Shown piece by piece: positions 1-11,913 of a DNA stretch of 64,000 nucleotides. Location of the stretch: positions 930,001 to 994,000 of the forward strand of contig CM065650.1 of assembly GCA_033220425.1 (NCBI GenBank). The letters run 5' to 3'. Made by a program: the position numbers and the translations under genes. The stretch comes from Lepraria neglecta. Its lineage: Eukaryota > Ascomycota > Lecanoromycetes > Lecanorales > Stereocaulaceae. The notes beneath the pieces are model-generated. The model saw nothing but the letters and a program-made list of their open reading frames with translations. It was not told where the DNA came from and did not search any database. Numbering within the stretch: position 1 is the first letter of the stretch; each line of letters starts with the position of its first letter.

Positions 1-3000
1 AGAGAGGCAGTCTATGGAAAGGCCTGATGATTGCGCACTATGCCGAGATCATCTTTCAATCGACCTACGCTATCGTCCAGTCCGCTGCGCAATTTGCACC
101 CCAACTAGCGATGTACTGGCTATTGAAGACTATTGAGAGACGCTCGAATGGTGCACAGACCCCCAAAGTGGCCTGGGTCTTCGTGCTCGCACTCGGCTTG
201 TCCATCATCTTCGCATCTTGGGGTCAAGCCTGGGCCCATTTCATTGCATATGCCAGGTTGGGCCAACCAGTCCGTTCCGAGCTCTCCGCCATGATCTTCT
301 CAAAAGTAACTCGGCGGAAAGATGTCAAAGGTGTCCCGAAGGCAAAGATCTCCGCTGATCTACCAATTACTCCCGCTACTGTGCCTGTAGAGGTCAATGG
401 ATCAAACCCGCTGAATGCGACTGATTCAAACCCAATGGCCGCCATTGACCCGGTTCGAGGCGTCAAAGGCAAGGCAGAAACCGGTGATGAAGAAGACATA
501 CAGAAAACCCGCCAGAGCACCATAAATCTTGTCGTAAGCTAATTGCTCTATCCTGCCTGTTGAATCTGGACTCTGACACGATATCATAAAGGGCGTAGAC
601 GCAAAACGTGTCGCGGATTTTATGCTCTTCTATACGGTTTTCCCAGAAACCATCACTGAGTTGGCAGTTAGTATCATTTTCTTGCTCAACATCATCGGGT
701 GGCAAAGCCTACTAGCTGGGTTTGCCGTCTTGGTTGTCCTTTTACCAGTCAACATCTATGTGTCCAAGCATTACAGCGACGCAGAAGATGATCTCATGAA
801 GGTCCGAGATCAGAAGATGGTGGTTGTGACTGAAGCTCTACAAGGCATACGACAAATCAAATTCTCAGCAGAAGAACAGCAGTGGCAAGAAAAGATCGGC
901 AAGAAACGAGACGAAGAGCTAAAGACCCAGTGGAAAGTATTTTGCCTGGACACGGTCCTTATTTCTGTATGGATTCTTGGTCCTCTAATGCTGAGCACCG
1001 TGTCTTTGGCGGTCTACGCTATACTGCAGGGCAACTTGACAGCTTCCGTAGCCTTCACAACGCTCACGGTGATGAGTAACATGGAAGCTACCTTGGCCAT
1101 TCTACCAGAAACGATATCCGAGGGGCTGGAAGCATGGGTTTCTGTAAAGAGAATCGATGAATATCTCAATGCTGCAGAGAGAGACACATACGTCACCTCT
1201 GGTACCGCAGTCAGCTTCAAAGATGTGTCCATAGCTTGGCCAGCGGACTCGCAGGAAGAAGACCCAGCACGTTTCATCCTGCGTGATATCAATATCAGAT
1301 TCCCACCTCAAGAACTCAGTGTGATTTCGGGGCAGACAGGATCTGGCAAAAGCCTGTTACTGGCAGCGATCATCGGAGAAGCGGACAAGCAGTCAGGTAC
1401 AATCAAAGTGCCTAAAGCTCCTGCTATGCAAGATCGTTACGATTACAAAGCTAATAAAAGCGACTGGATCATCGAGAATGCCACTGCGTTCGTTGCACAG
1501 ATCCCCTGGATAGAAAATGCCAGCATCAAGGACAACATCCTCTTCGGTTTACCGTTCGATTCTGGCCGATACAATAAAGTGATCAGCTGCTGTGCTCTGG
1601 AAAAAGACCTTGAGATGATGATCGCAGGGGATCTGACAGACATTGGTGCCAATGGTATCAACCTGTCTGGAGGTCAGCGATGGCGGGTGTCGTTTGCAAG
1701 AGCGTTGTATTCAAGGGCTGGGATCTTAATCCTTGATGACATCTTCAGGTAAGTCCCTGGGTCCGATCTCTACGAAAGCTTTGTGGCTCATTTTCTGCAG
1801 CGCTGTAGATGCACACGTTGGCCGGCAGCTCTTCGAAGATGCTCTAACAGGTGAGCTAGGAGTTGGCAGGACCCGCATTCTAGTAACCCACCATGTGAGT
1901 TTGGTCTTGCCCAAAACAAACTATGCTGTGATACTGGGACAAGGGACAATACAGCATGCAGGCTCTGTGGAAGATCTGCGCCGCACGGGCGTCCTAGAAG
2001 AGTTGATCAAGAAGGAACAGGAGAGTCAAAAGGAGGAGGCCAAGGGGGACGAAGAAATGATCGACGATACCACCAATAGCGCTCTGACCAAGATATTTTC
2101 ACACGCCACGGAGAGATCGAACAAGTTCGATAGCAGTGAAATGGATGTCCAGGGCAAGTCGCAGCCTAAAAAGTTCACCGAAGATGAGAAACGAGAGACT
2201 GGGGCGATCAAGACCGCCATCTATAAAGAGTACTTCAGCACCAGTGGAGGTCTGTGGTTCTGGCTACCGATCATTATCCTCTTCGTCGTCCACCAGAGCA
2301 TCATCATGGGAAGGTCTTGGTTCATCGGTGTATGGACAAAGTCTTACAAGACAGAGTCAAGTCAGGTTCAACAACTCTTCCATCAGCTTGTCACTTTGAG
2401 CAACACTGCCGTCGAAACTCAGGATGCGAGTCATGACCTCCACTACTATTTGGGTATCTACTTCGGTCTCAGCCTTGTCACATGCATCTCTGGAACACTG
2501 AGATACTTCTTGGTATATATGAGAGCGATCCGGGCTTCAAAGGAATTGTTCGAGAAGTTGACCTACGCTGTCCTTCGAGCGCCTCTGCGGTGGCTAGATA
2601 CAACGCCTGTCGGACGTGTCTTAAACAGGTTCACGGCAGATTTTGCTGCAATCGATTCAAGACTTGGCGATGATCTAGGATTTCTCATATACCAGGTGAT
2701 TTTGTTGGTAAGCATTATTGTCGCTGGACTGTTCGTTTCTCCTTGGATGATTATATTTGCTGTGACACTTCTGGTATTATGCGCATACATCACATCGACT
2801 TTCTTGGCTGGTGCTCGTGAGGTCAAGGTAAGGAAATCATCAACCCCGAGTGTAGTGATTTCAAGCTAAAATTTGACAAGCGATTGGAAAGCAATGCTAA
2901 GAGCCCTATCTTCGAGCAATTTGGATCCGCTTTGGCAGGAATTGGGACCATACGTGCATTCGACAAAGCTGATGCCTATATCGAGAGGTACGCAAATCTA

Positions 3001-4224
3001 CCAAAGACCGAGTGGTCATATTGATACTGACTTCCAGTTCCTAGGATGTTCGAAAAGATCGATGCTCAGGCTCGAGCGTTCTGGCACATCTGGCTTTTCA
3101 ACAGCTGGCTCGCATTGAGACTCAACTGGATGGGAGCCGTATTTGCTATCCTCGTCGCTGCTGTCATAGTATTCTCCGGCATCGAGGCTTCACTGGCCGG
3201 CTTCGCTCTAAGCTTCGCTCTTCAATACAGCTCCGCCGTGACCTGGGCAGCCAGGAACTACGCGAATGTCGAGCTCAGCATGAACGCCGTCGAGCGAGTT
3301 AACGAGTATTCCAATATTCCGATTGAGGACCAGAGCGCCAGCGTCAAGGTCCCCGCCGCATGGCCTGCAGAAGGTAGGCTCGAAGTCTCAAAACTAGTCG
3401 CAGCCTACGCTCCAGACCTCGACCCAGTTCTTAAAGGCCTCTCCTTCGTCGTCGAGAAGAACCAACGCGTAGGCGTAGTCGGCCGCACAGGAGCAGGAAA
3501 ATCCTCCCTCACTCTCGCTCTCTTCCGCTTCCTCGAAGCCCGCTCCGGTTCCATCCACATCGATGGTATTGACGTCTCGAAAATAAGTCTCTACGACTTG
3601 AGGAGCCGTCTCGCCATCATACCGCAAGACCCCGTCCTCTTCTCCGGCACGGTTCGCTCAAACCTCGACGCCTTTGACAGCCATACTGATGCGGAACTCT
3701 ACGACGCTCTCGAGCGCGTTCATCTGATAGGCAGCACTGGCAGGACATCTAGGGATGAAACGAACACCACCAGTCCCACTTCCGGAAGCGCAACACCCAC
3801 AGGCCTAGACTTAAACACAAACATCTTCCGCTCCCTCACCTCTCGCATCTCTGAAGGCGGTCTCAATCTCTCCCAAGGTCAACGCCAACTCCTCTGCCTG
3901 GCAAGAGCTATCGTTTCGAGACCGAAGATTATGGTGTTGGATGAGGCGACGAGTGCGGTTGACATGGCCACGGACGTTTTGATCCAGCGAAGCATAAGAG
4001 AGGAGTTTCAGGATTCGACACTCATTGTGATAGCCCATCGATTAAGTACCATTGCGGACTTTGACCGCATTCTGGTTATGGACGACGGACATGCTGCTGA
4101 GTTTGATACTCCGGGGAAGCTGATGGGGATGACCGAGGGGGTATTTAAGGGGATGGTTGAGCAGAGTGGAGAGCAGGCTAAGTTGAGAGAGATTATTGAG
4201 GGGGTTGGGGAGGGGAGAGCGTGA
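1..4224 (+). CDS. ABC transporter, ABCC/MRP type, 5'-truncated by window edge
   Basis: Five exons are visible: up to 533, 592-1748, 1801-2827, 2881-2987, 3045-4224; all four introns (52-58 nt) keep the frame and 1326 codons follow position 27. The frame is open to the window edge, so the N-terminal membrane part is missing. Order: end of TMD1, a variable linker, NBD1 with Walker A (GQTGSGKS), signature LSGGQ and Walker B ILDDIF, then TMD2 and NBD2 with Walker A (GRTGAGKS), signature LSQGQ and Walker [12 protein letters not shown], and H-loop histidines (VTHH, VIAH). NBD1 has Asp where a catalytic Glu would sit, the usual asymmetry of ABCC proteins, so only site 2 should be fully catalytic. 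Family members export conjugates and drugs or work at the vacuole; the substrate here cannot be read. A serine/threonine-rich insertion lies in NBD2 before the signature (about 3740-3830). Confidence 0.93.
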
Positions 4225-4476
4225 CAATATGAGCGATATGATGGACTCCAACGTAGAGGGCGCTTCCTTACTCTCCTTGGTTGCATCATGGGCATCAATT
4301 TTCTTTCCTTGCATTAGAAGGCGTACTGGGAGGGAATGGGATAAAAGTGCTTACATGGATAGAGTACATAGTGGTCCATTGATAAATTTTCCCCTAGAGA
4401 GATCAACGGCAATATGACGCTTTCGTATTCCAGAGCTTCGGCAACGTGAATACATAAGGTATACATCCGTCTTCAC

Positions 4477-6001
4477 TCACTCAGTCACGGGCCTCCACCC
4501 CTTCCTCCCCACGAAGCTGCTGACGCCTTCGTCTGCCATTACTTCGTCAGCTGTCCGTCCAGTAACTACACTCCTCTCCAGCTCCCTTCCCATAACAAAA
4601 AAGGGTTCGAACCCCAACAACTTCCCTTCTTCTTCATCCCATCTCCTCACCCATTCTGTTCTCCCGCCTTTAATACCCCCTTCTCCCCTTAACGGACGAA
4701 ATCCAGAACCCCACCGATCCACACTGGCATACCACCTCCTCTGATGAATACTACCCACACTATTCCTCGCCCCGGGATACGCATTCGTCCTCCTAACCTC
4801 TTCATCTTCTTGCTCCTCTATCTCCCTCTCAATCGAGGATTTCTCCGGGTCCATCTCCTCACCACCACCCATTAGGAAGTCGTCGTTTTCGATATCTGAA
4901 GTAGGGGGAGTGACCTGATTGGATGGTCTGGTAGAGGTGGGGGCTTTCCGACGGCGCTTTCGCGAGGGTGCCCTCGGTTGGGAGTGCAGGTTTTCGGAGG
5001 TGAGGAGGCGGATGGAGAGGGTGTAGGATGTGGGGAGACGGGTGCCGTGGAGGCGGATGCGAATTCTGCGCTACTGGGATATCAGCACTGGACAAGGGAT
5101 TGATGATTTGATGGAAATGTACGTTTTGGAAGGCTTGGTGGAGCTTCTCGCTATCTGAGAGCTTTGACGACGAGTCCATATCCTCATTTGAGCTGGAGGA
5201 GAGCTCATCGTCTGTTTCGCGCCGGTGGAGTTCGTGGTAGGGGAGCATTTCGTATTCTCCCGTATCCCAGATGAGTAGATTGCCTGTGGATTGGGAGGCG
5301 GTTTCGATGAGGTGGTTCTGCGAATATATTAGCTTCTGAAAGATCCCAAAACAACATCGTAGGACCTCTTGAGGGCAAGCAAGAGGAGGTGTAGAAGCAA
5401 AGCATACATACTAAACACACCAAAAGGGCTTGCTTCTTCACCCACCTACCCAAATACAATGCACCCTCGTCTCAGTCGCATTCCGATTCAGCCTCCTACT
5501 ATTCACATTCCCAGGCAGCCCATACATAATCGCCCAGCTGATCGAGCTCGTCTCGTTGATCTGTAACCTCAGATCGTAGTGCACGCCTGCTACAGGGTGG
5601 TCATGCTGGTGTATGACGAAGTGGTGGCCGTGAGGGTGCTGGTTGCGTTTGTATAGGTCTTCCCATTCAGAAATGGGAAGAAATGGGTAGGAAGCTGGTG
5701 GTCTGACGAATCGAGAGAGGTGCGTCGAGAAGTACTCGAGGTGATTGCGTATCTTTACTTCACCAGCTTCAATGGCGGCCAGATTGGGCACGAGAGCGCC
5801 TGCTGCTTTCCCACGCTCGATGACCTTCTCCTGCCCATTGCCATGCTCGTTCTGTAGATTCTTGCTCCTTCTAGCCCTTGACGGCGGCGGCGATATTGAT
5901 GCTCGAAGAGATGTGGGTGGAGTGGTGTCCCCGATTAACGTCTCATGTTCAAAGGATCGAGTATCAGGGTCTTCAAACCCTGGGGAGGAGGATGGAGGCA
6001 T
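4477..6001 (-). CDS. Stand-alone DNA ligase D-type 3'-phosphoesterase domain protein
   Basis: Exons 6001-5450, 5317-5123 and 5070-4477 (introns 132 and 52 nt, both phase 0) give 446 residues. Residues about 125-290 match the LigD 3'-phosphoesterase (PE) domain: the hallmark stretch with HQHD followed by HYDLRLQ supplies the His, Asp and Arg that bind Mn and phosphate in bacterial LigD, and a later His (VHCIW/NHLIE) fits the second metal-site histidine. The SWAIMYG and LLIWDTGEYE segments are also typical. In bacteria the PE domain removes 3'-phosphates and ribonucleotides at broken ends during non-homologous end joining. Here there is no ligase or polymerase domain, only an acidic, low-complexity linker and a C-terminal conserved-looking tail (ending near 4480). 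Likely nuclear end-cleaning enzyme by inference; activity is not shown. Confidence 0.88.
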
Positions 6002-6535
6002 CGTAGTGCATGGCTTAGAGGAGAGAGTTGTGGTTGATTAGTTCGTAGAGTGGGAAGAGGTAGGGAAGAAGTTGATCATTATTCCCGAATTCGATGGGTG
6101 CTACTGTTGCTGCTGCTGCTCTGGGCGAAAGGCGGCAGGGTTTGGGCAGGAAAAGAAAGGCATATAGTATATTACTATTTCGACATTGAACCACGTGGAG
6201 TGAAGGAACATCAAAACCGTTGAAGCTATCAATGCACGTCGACGTCACATGGTAAAGCTTGAGTGGATCGGGGGTCGAACATGGTATTGAGCTCGCTCTA
6301 TGCTATCTGGGTGTAGGAGCAGCAATCGCAAGAAAATGGGACTATTATCACACCACATCCTCCATTACACTCCTCCGTCATCCCCTTCGTATCGCACGTA
6401 ACCTATAAAAGGAAAAAGGAAACACACACAGTGCTCCTCTCATCCACTTGAAATCATCAGAGCTGGGTATTTCGAACCTTCCCTCCACCACCCTCTTCAA
6501 CTCCACTTATCCACGATTGACAGATATTTGCCTCT
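6002..6535. other. Intergenic region, 3'-phosphoesterase gene / PIL1
   Basis: This is the upstream region of the phosphoesterase gene and the 3' flank of PIL1, both on the minus strand. A TATAAAA sequence at about 6403 faces the plus strand, where no credible gene follows; I see nothing else of note. Confidence 0.4.
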
Positions 6536-8110
6536 CTATACCTCAGTAGGCCTCTCCTCTTCACGCCCTCGGGCCTCACCGCTTACGCCCTCCTCCTCTT
6601 CCTCCTCCTCCTCTTCTTCCTCACCACCTTGGTACTCTCGGTGTGTGCCAGCTGGGACCCATAGGCCGCTCTCGCGGTCCTTCATACTGCTGTCTTGGCC
6701 GGAGAGGTCATGGCCGACACCCTCACCCATCTGCTTTTGGCGATGCGTGGAGAGATTACGGGCGCGGGTGCTGAGGGATGGCTTGATGGCTGCGTTGGCG
6801 GTCACCCAGTTTGTAAGGGCGTCTTCGCAGTCTTGGATGATACTGTAGAACATAGTGTTAGAAAAGAACCCTGTAGTGAATCAAAAGCTTGACTTACGCC
6901 TTGCTGGCCTCATATCCGTCATAGGCTTCACGGGTCTCGCCTGGGGTGACGGGGGTATCATCAACGAGCTCCAAAAGATGCTTTCCAAAACCGGCAATGA
7001 TGGCAAGCTTCTCGCTGTGCTCCTTGATGGCATCAAATTGGTAAGTGAAAGCTGCCTTTAGCTTCTCGCGGGTGATGTTGGAAAGCTGGGCTTCTGCGAC
7101 GAGGGATTCGGCTTCAGCACGGACGAGCTCCTGCTCGAGGACGACGATGCGGGGGCTGTTTGGTTCTTTGTACTTCAGCTGGGCGATCTGGTCGGTGATC
7201 TTTTGCTTTCCTGTAGAGAAGGTCTTCGTCAGTAAATGCCGCTTATATTTGGAGCTGGGCTGTCTTACGGTCTCTGCTGGGCTGGACTGAGGCCTCGATG
7301 TTGCGGATGCTCTTAATTGTGACACGGTATTGATCGTAGCGGTCAACCATCTGGTCCTCGAGCTCACCGATCTCGTAGATCAAGACACCAAGCTTGTCGG
7401 TGACATCGGACACATCGTCGTCACATGCCTCACCCCAAATTGAGAGTTGTTGCTGGTAATAACTGTCAGCGTCACTGGCCTGAGCTCGGATTGTAGGGAA
7501 AGCTTACAGCAACCTCCATTCTCTCACGGCCCACAAGCTCCATGCTACGCATGACGTTCTTCTCCATCTTGACCAGCTGCGCGAGCTTCTTCGCAAGGTC
7601 TGGGCCGAATGCGCCGGCGGTTGATTTACGGAATGCATGGCCTACACCTCAAGGAAGAGCCAAAGTTAGCCTGCGACATAGAAATATAAGTAGCACCGTA
7701 AGACGAGGATCGTAACGCGGGGTAGCAGTAGCGAAAAGCCACTTTCAAGCTGCCTTGGGAAAATAATGCAAAATGATGAAAGGCAAAGATTGAAAAGTAC
7801 GATTCCGTGCAGAAATCGCAAGCAAAGGAAGCGCGACGATTCAAGACCTCAGAGCCTTCTCTCGCCGAACGCTGACCCGCTAATCGCAGGATCGCAGGAT
7901 CGCAGGATCGCAGCAGGCTGGCAAACAAGAGAAGGCCACAGAGAAGGCTTGAATGCATCGTCAGTTCCAGTGCCTTAAGAAAAAGAACTCACCAACACTG
8001 CTCTTGCCGAAGAAACGACCTGACTTTGTGGATGAGGTTGGGGGAGGTGGGTTCTGGATTTGGGAAGCTGTAGGAGCGCGCGATTGGCGCATGGAATAGG
8101 TGCGATGCAT
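6536..8110 (-). CDS. pil1: Eisosome core BAR protein Pil1/Lsp1
   Basis: Five exons (8110-7993, 7641-7508, 7452-7269, 7210-6898, 6842-6536) join in phase to 351 residues. The start is fixed by the near-universal Pil1 N-terminus (MHRTYSMRQSRAPTASQ), and the core reads like a textbook Pil1: SGRFFGKSSVG, AFRKSTAGAFGPDLAKKL, LSIWGEACDDDVSDVTDKLG, IRNIEASVQPSRDRK, NITREKLKAAFTYQFDA, DDTPVTPGETR, DALTNW. The protein is a BAR-fold scaffold that binds phosphoinositides and moulds the plasma-membrane furrows called eisosomes. The C-terminal tail is species-specific and contains a run of eleven glutamates. Intron 1 is 351 nt, against 48-66 nt for most introns nearby, and carries an 8-bp tandem repeat. 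A SUR7-family gene, another eisosome-type component, lies 9 kb away. Confidence 0.97.
6588..6631. repeat. GAG/GAA trinucleotide run coding the Pil1 poly-Glu tail
   Basis: On the plus strand this reads as CTC/CTT triplets; on the coding strand it encodes eleven consecutive Glu near the Pil1 C-terminus. The antisense frame reads as poly-Ser and is not a gene. Confidence 0.8.
7883..7913. repeat. 8-bp tandem repeat (ATCGCAGG, almost 4 copies) in PIL1 intron 1
   Basis: Four adjacent copies of the unit, the last lacking one base, lie inside the 351-nt first intron of PIL1. Each copy contains a CAG, so the array multiplies possible splice-acceptor-like triplets on the plus strand only; PIL1 is on the minus strand. 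Confidence 0.9.
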
Positions 8111-8945
8111 GATGGTCTGAGGTGTTGAGCTTTATCAAGTTTGTGTATTTTGTTTTGATAGTTTGATTCTCTGTTGCAGAGGTAGTGGTAAGCAAAGAGT
8201 AAGATTGTAGAGCGAAGGAAGGAGGGAGTGTTTATGTTGTTGTCCTCGGGCCAAGGATGAGGTTTGGCGCCGCTGATGAGGTTGTGCTCAGCTTCGGTGA
8301 CGTAGCACGGCGCCCCCAAATTAGGACCCTGGCTCGCCTGGAAGCTTTGGTGTTTGGGCCTGGTGAAACGAGCGGGGCTGTGCTCGTCTCAGCTCGGAAT
8401 GATGCAGATTACTTACAGATTGAGTGGTACAGAGTGTCCTGTATTGTTGTTTGGGAGGATTGAGAAGGAGGAGTGTGGAAGCTGTGGAAGTAGGTAGGAC
8501 CGCGTGCAATTTCAAACACCAAAAAGTTTACTCTGTAGCCAAATTCGTTTGGCGCCTTTGTGGCTTAGCACCTCAATTGGGAGTCTAGATGTTGGCCTGG
8601 AGATCATACCACGACGTCATAATCGACGATCAATGAATCCAGATTTCGGAACATGCGCTCGTGACAGCTACAGGAGCTTTTCATGCTAGGACGAATGAAT
8701 ATCTAGTCAGGCACACCCGGAGCTCAATCGTTAATTTCAATAGGCTTTGTAGTATACTCAAGTTACCGAATACTATGATGCCACTTGAAGATGCATGCTA
8801 AGTATCTGATTGACAACGTCGTTCTCCTCCTGAAATATCCAAGCCAAGTCTCGAATGACTGACTAGTCAATCATGCCTCCAGCGCCGTGCTAAATCAAAC
8901 TCGTGCTTTGTGTACGGAAAGCTTTTTCATAGACCTAAAAGCCAA
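8111..8945. other. Intergenic region, PIL1 promoter side / CAC2 3' flank
   Basis: The region holds the PIL1 5' region and the 3' end of CAC2. Pyrimidine-rich sequence (on the coding strand) precedes the PIL1 start. Short open frames on both strands resemble nothing I recognise. Confidence 0.4.
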
Positions 8946-11287
8946 TCATGAAGCACCGGAAGTAGGGTCCTCGTTCCTGACTAATGTAGGAGCTATCCTT
9001 CTCTTCTTGGGTGCTGTCGTCTCCTCTTTCTCTGACTCGCTAGTGTCTCTCTTTCCGAGCACACTGCCAGTCACAGAGCTTGGTCTGCTGCTAACCATGC
9101 CTGACATTGGCGTTTGGGGAGGAGTCGTCCATGGTAGGTTGCTGAAGGACGGATTTGTAGCCGCAACACTGGGAACGCTCCCAAGTGTAGGTGTAGGGTT
9201 GTTGACCATTTGAGATGATTGCGTAGCAATCGAGGACGTTGAGTTGGATCTTGTAGGGCTTGGTGGTGGAAATGGGGCAGGTGACGCCGAAGGCGCAAGA
9301 ACTGGCGTCGGTTGCTTCTCAAAGGACGGGGGTGCAGTAGCTGCAGTAGGAGTAGGTACCGGGGTTGGTTGTGCGGACGATACGGTAGACAAGGCAGGAG
9401 ATGGATGGGCAGCCGTGGGCACATGGCCTGTGTATATCTGTCCGAGTTCACCTGGACTGAAGGCCAGGTTCGAGCAGAAGCCGTCGGACGAGCTCATGAG
9501 CAAGGTTAGACCATCGTTAGACCTGGCATTCCAATTAGCTTGTACCACGAGACAAATCAGTGATGCTACGTACCATGTGAGATCAGTGAACGTTGCAAAG
9601 TGCAAGTTGCTTACTACGACAATAGGGGTCATTTGTTGCGTGTCATACACCAGCACTGCATCTTGCGTAGCTACGGCGTAAACGATTCGGTAAGGCAACG
9701 CGAAGGCCGGAGCTGGACCTAGGCCACCAACACCAGAATCAATATCGGCTGGCCTGGGTGATGAAGTTGGTCTCGTAGACTCTAGTGATGATGGCGCAGT
9801 GGCAGGTGGCGGCGGATCCATTGCTGAATGCGTCGTTGGTTGTTTAGATGACAGGACAGCGTCGGGCAAAGGCGCTATTGCCTCTTCTGAAGAGGAAGTG
9901 TCAATTGTGATGTTGACAGTGGTTCGTGAAGTTGGACGGAGAGTGTAGAAAACGGGAGAGCATTTGACCGCAATTGACGCCTTTTTGTGACCCGGCAGAT
10001 GTGCAATGGGAGGTCTGTTGAGACCCGCCCGGGTATATATGTAGACTGTGTTGATCACATCGTCCGCGGTCTTCGCTCCGTCTGCCGGGTTCGAAGTCTT
10101 GTACTGCCCAGCCGGTGTAAGTAGCAGACTCCCATCCGGAGCGAACGTGAGTCGTCGAAAGAATGAGGTGTAGGTCTCGTTCGCGTATATCGCCGCATTC
10201 TTCACGCCCATACTGCTCATAAGGTACGGATTTGGTGAGTTTGCCATCGGTAGTACAGCAGGCAGAGGCATTGAAGGTGCTGGAGACGCCGATCGTCGGA
10301 TAGAAGGTGATGAACCGAATGAGGAACGCCGGCTGTGAGAAATTGCTGGAGGGTTCATAGGAAGTGCGAGAGATGTTGGCGTGCCAGGCATTGATGGTGC
10401 TGGGGAACCAGGAGCTAAGGATGCATCAGCGGCAATATGTGTTCGTACTGAGTCTGGCGGTGCTGGGCTGCTTGACGATATCCTTCTTCCAGGTAGATCC
10501 ATTTTCGTGATCTTGTTGTGCTGATTGAGAGAAAATTGACCATCTTTTGTCTTCAGACTGTAGATGTGGCATGACCGATCCGATGACTGTGTTGCTACAT
10601 ATTCATTCAGTGGGTCCCAAGCCACTCCCTGCACGTAGTGGTTGTGTTCTGCTATTTGCCTGATCATTTGGCCTGGATGATATCAGTATAACGAGAATAT
10701 GTCATACGGGAACACGATTTGGCATACCTGATTGAGCGTTGTATATGCGTGCTATGTTGTCCATGCTTCCGGTGATAAAGAAGACGCCGTCTGGTGACCA
10801 AGCCAGATCGTAGATTTCTGAGCCAGAGGACCGGCACATGTGTTTGATTCGCCATGTCTCTTTATCTTCCAGAGCATCTTCGCCAAACGCTGGTGTGTGA
10901 GAGTGGGTCTCCGATGGGATCCACAGTAAAGTATTGCCATCATCGCCAGCACTTGCTAGCATCTCCCCTACGACTCTTCAGCTAATGGTCCTCTAGAGCA
11001 ATGATGGGTGCCATACCTCGTGGGGCAAATCGGACAACATTAACTGCTTGTGTGTGCTACCATACGATTAGCCCAGCTGTAATACAGTCTATGGAGATGC
11101 CCACTTTAATGAGTGTAGTCAGATATGTCACAGTCCTCTCCTCTCCATCTCGTTCCACCTTCCAAATCCTAACATTGTTATCTCCTCCAGCTGTTGCCAA
11201 TCGACCTTTGCCATGAAGCTCAAAGTGTGCGGAGTAGATCGGTGTATTGTCGTTATGCCAGGATATGAGTAGTGGTGAGGCCTTCAT
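8946..11287 (-). CDS. cac2: Chromatin assembly factor 1 subunit B (Cac2/p60), WD40
   Basis: Five exons (11287-11105, 11056-11017, 10967-10728, 10672-9574, 9522-8946) sum to 2139 nt, 712 residues. The start was chosen at the conserved MKASPLLISWHNDN, which opens directly into the first WD repeat; recognisable blades follow (GRLATAGGDNNVRIWKV, EMLASAGDDGNTLLW, FFITGSMDNIARIYN, YVATQSSDRSCHIYSL), and later LRPTSRT, VYDTQQ and MSSSDGFCSNLAFSPGELGQ. CAF-1 deposits H3-H4 on newly replicated or repaired DNA; this subunit forms the beta-propeller that holds the complex together. The C-terminal third is Pro/Ser/Thr-rich and ends in a basic KKRRIAPT stretch. The last intron is 51 nt, stop-free and in frame, so an unspliced message would still code a full protein with 17 extra residues. 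Confidence 0.94.
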
Positions 11288-11913
11288 TTTAGCGTCACAA
11301 AAGGTATTGTTGTCGCTCAGTAGCTTTGTGTACAATCAATGTGATCCAGATGGGGCGTTATCGCCTTCATTACCGGAGTGAAGGTCGGCCGGCAGCGGTG
11401 AGGGGGTGGGCCAATATGTGAGGTCTTTGGTATCTGAGAAGTGGGCAGGAGCTTGGTCCTGAGGTTTGAGCGGCGATTGATCAGGGAGTCTAACTATTAC
11501 ATATGGCACATGAACCCTTCGAGCTGGTTGGGGCGTTGAGATGCTGTTTCTGGAAGGTCTCGTCTCTTACTCCGCAGTCTAACACCTTAAGGTACACCGC
11601 GTTGAAGCGCGATTTAATACCGGGCTTAGATAAATTACACGTACTAGCGCTCTGTGATTACAAGCTGATGACAGACTTTTTCACTTTGATTGTTGCACTA
11701 CATGTGAAGAAAAGGCTCTGATAACCCCGGGTATGGTAACAATAGTTAGTTCATCCTCATTTGAACAGGAGGTTGTTCTATGAGCTTGAAACCGGGTCTA
11801 GAAGGGGACTGTCTACACGCGACATGAGCCAATCACATTTGACCTTATAATTATTTGCATTTGCTCTTCTCCATTCTATTGTCCGCCTTCAAGGCAATCC
11901 ATATGTTCAAGTC
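11288..11913. other. Intergenic region upstream of CAC2
   Basis: This is the CAC2 5' region and the 3' flank of the next minus-strand gene. No RNA gene, repeat or further coding frame could be supported. Confidence 0.4.

Noticed and set aside
6528-6848. Plus-strand frame with a poly-Ser run and a TATAAAA about 125 bp upstream.
   Set aside because: It is the antisense of the Glu-rich tail and preceding exon of PIL1; the low-complexity match is a mirror of the trinucleotide run.
7883-7913. Short regular repeats resembling the start of a CRISPR-like array.
   Set aside because: Units are 8 bp without spacers, inside a fungal intron.
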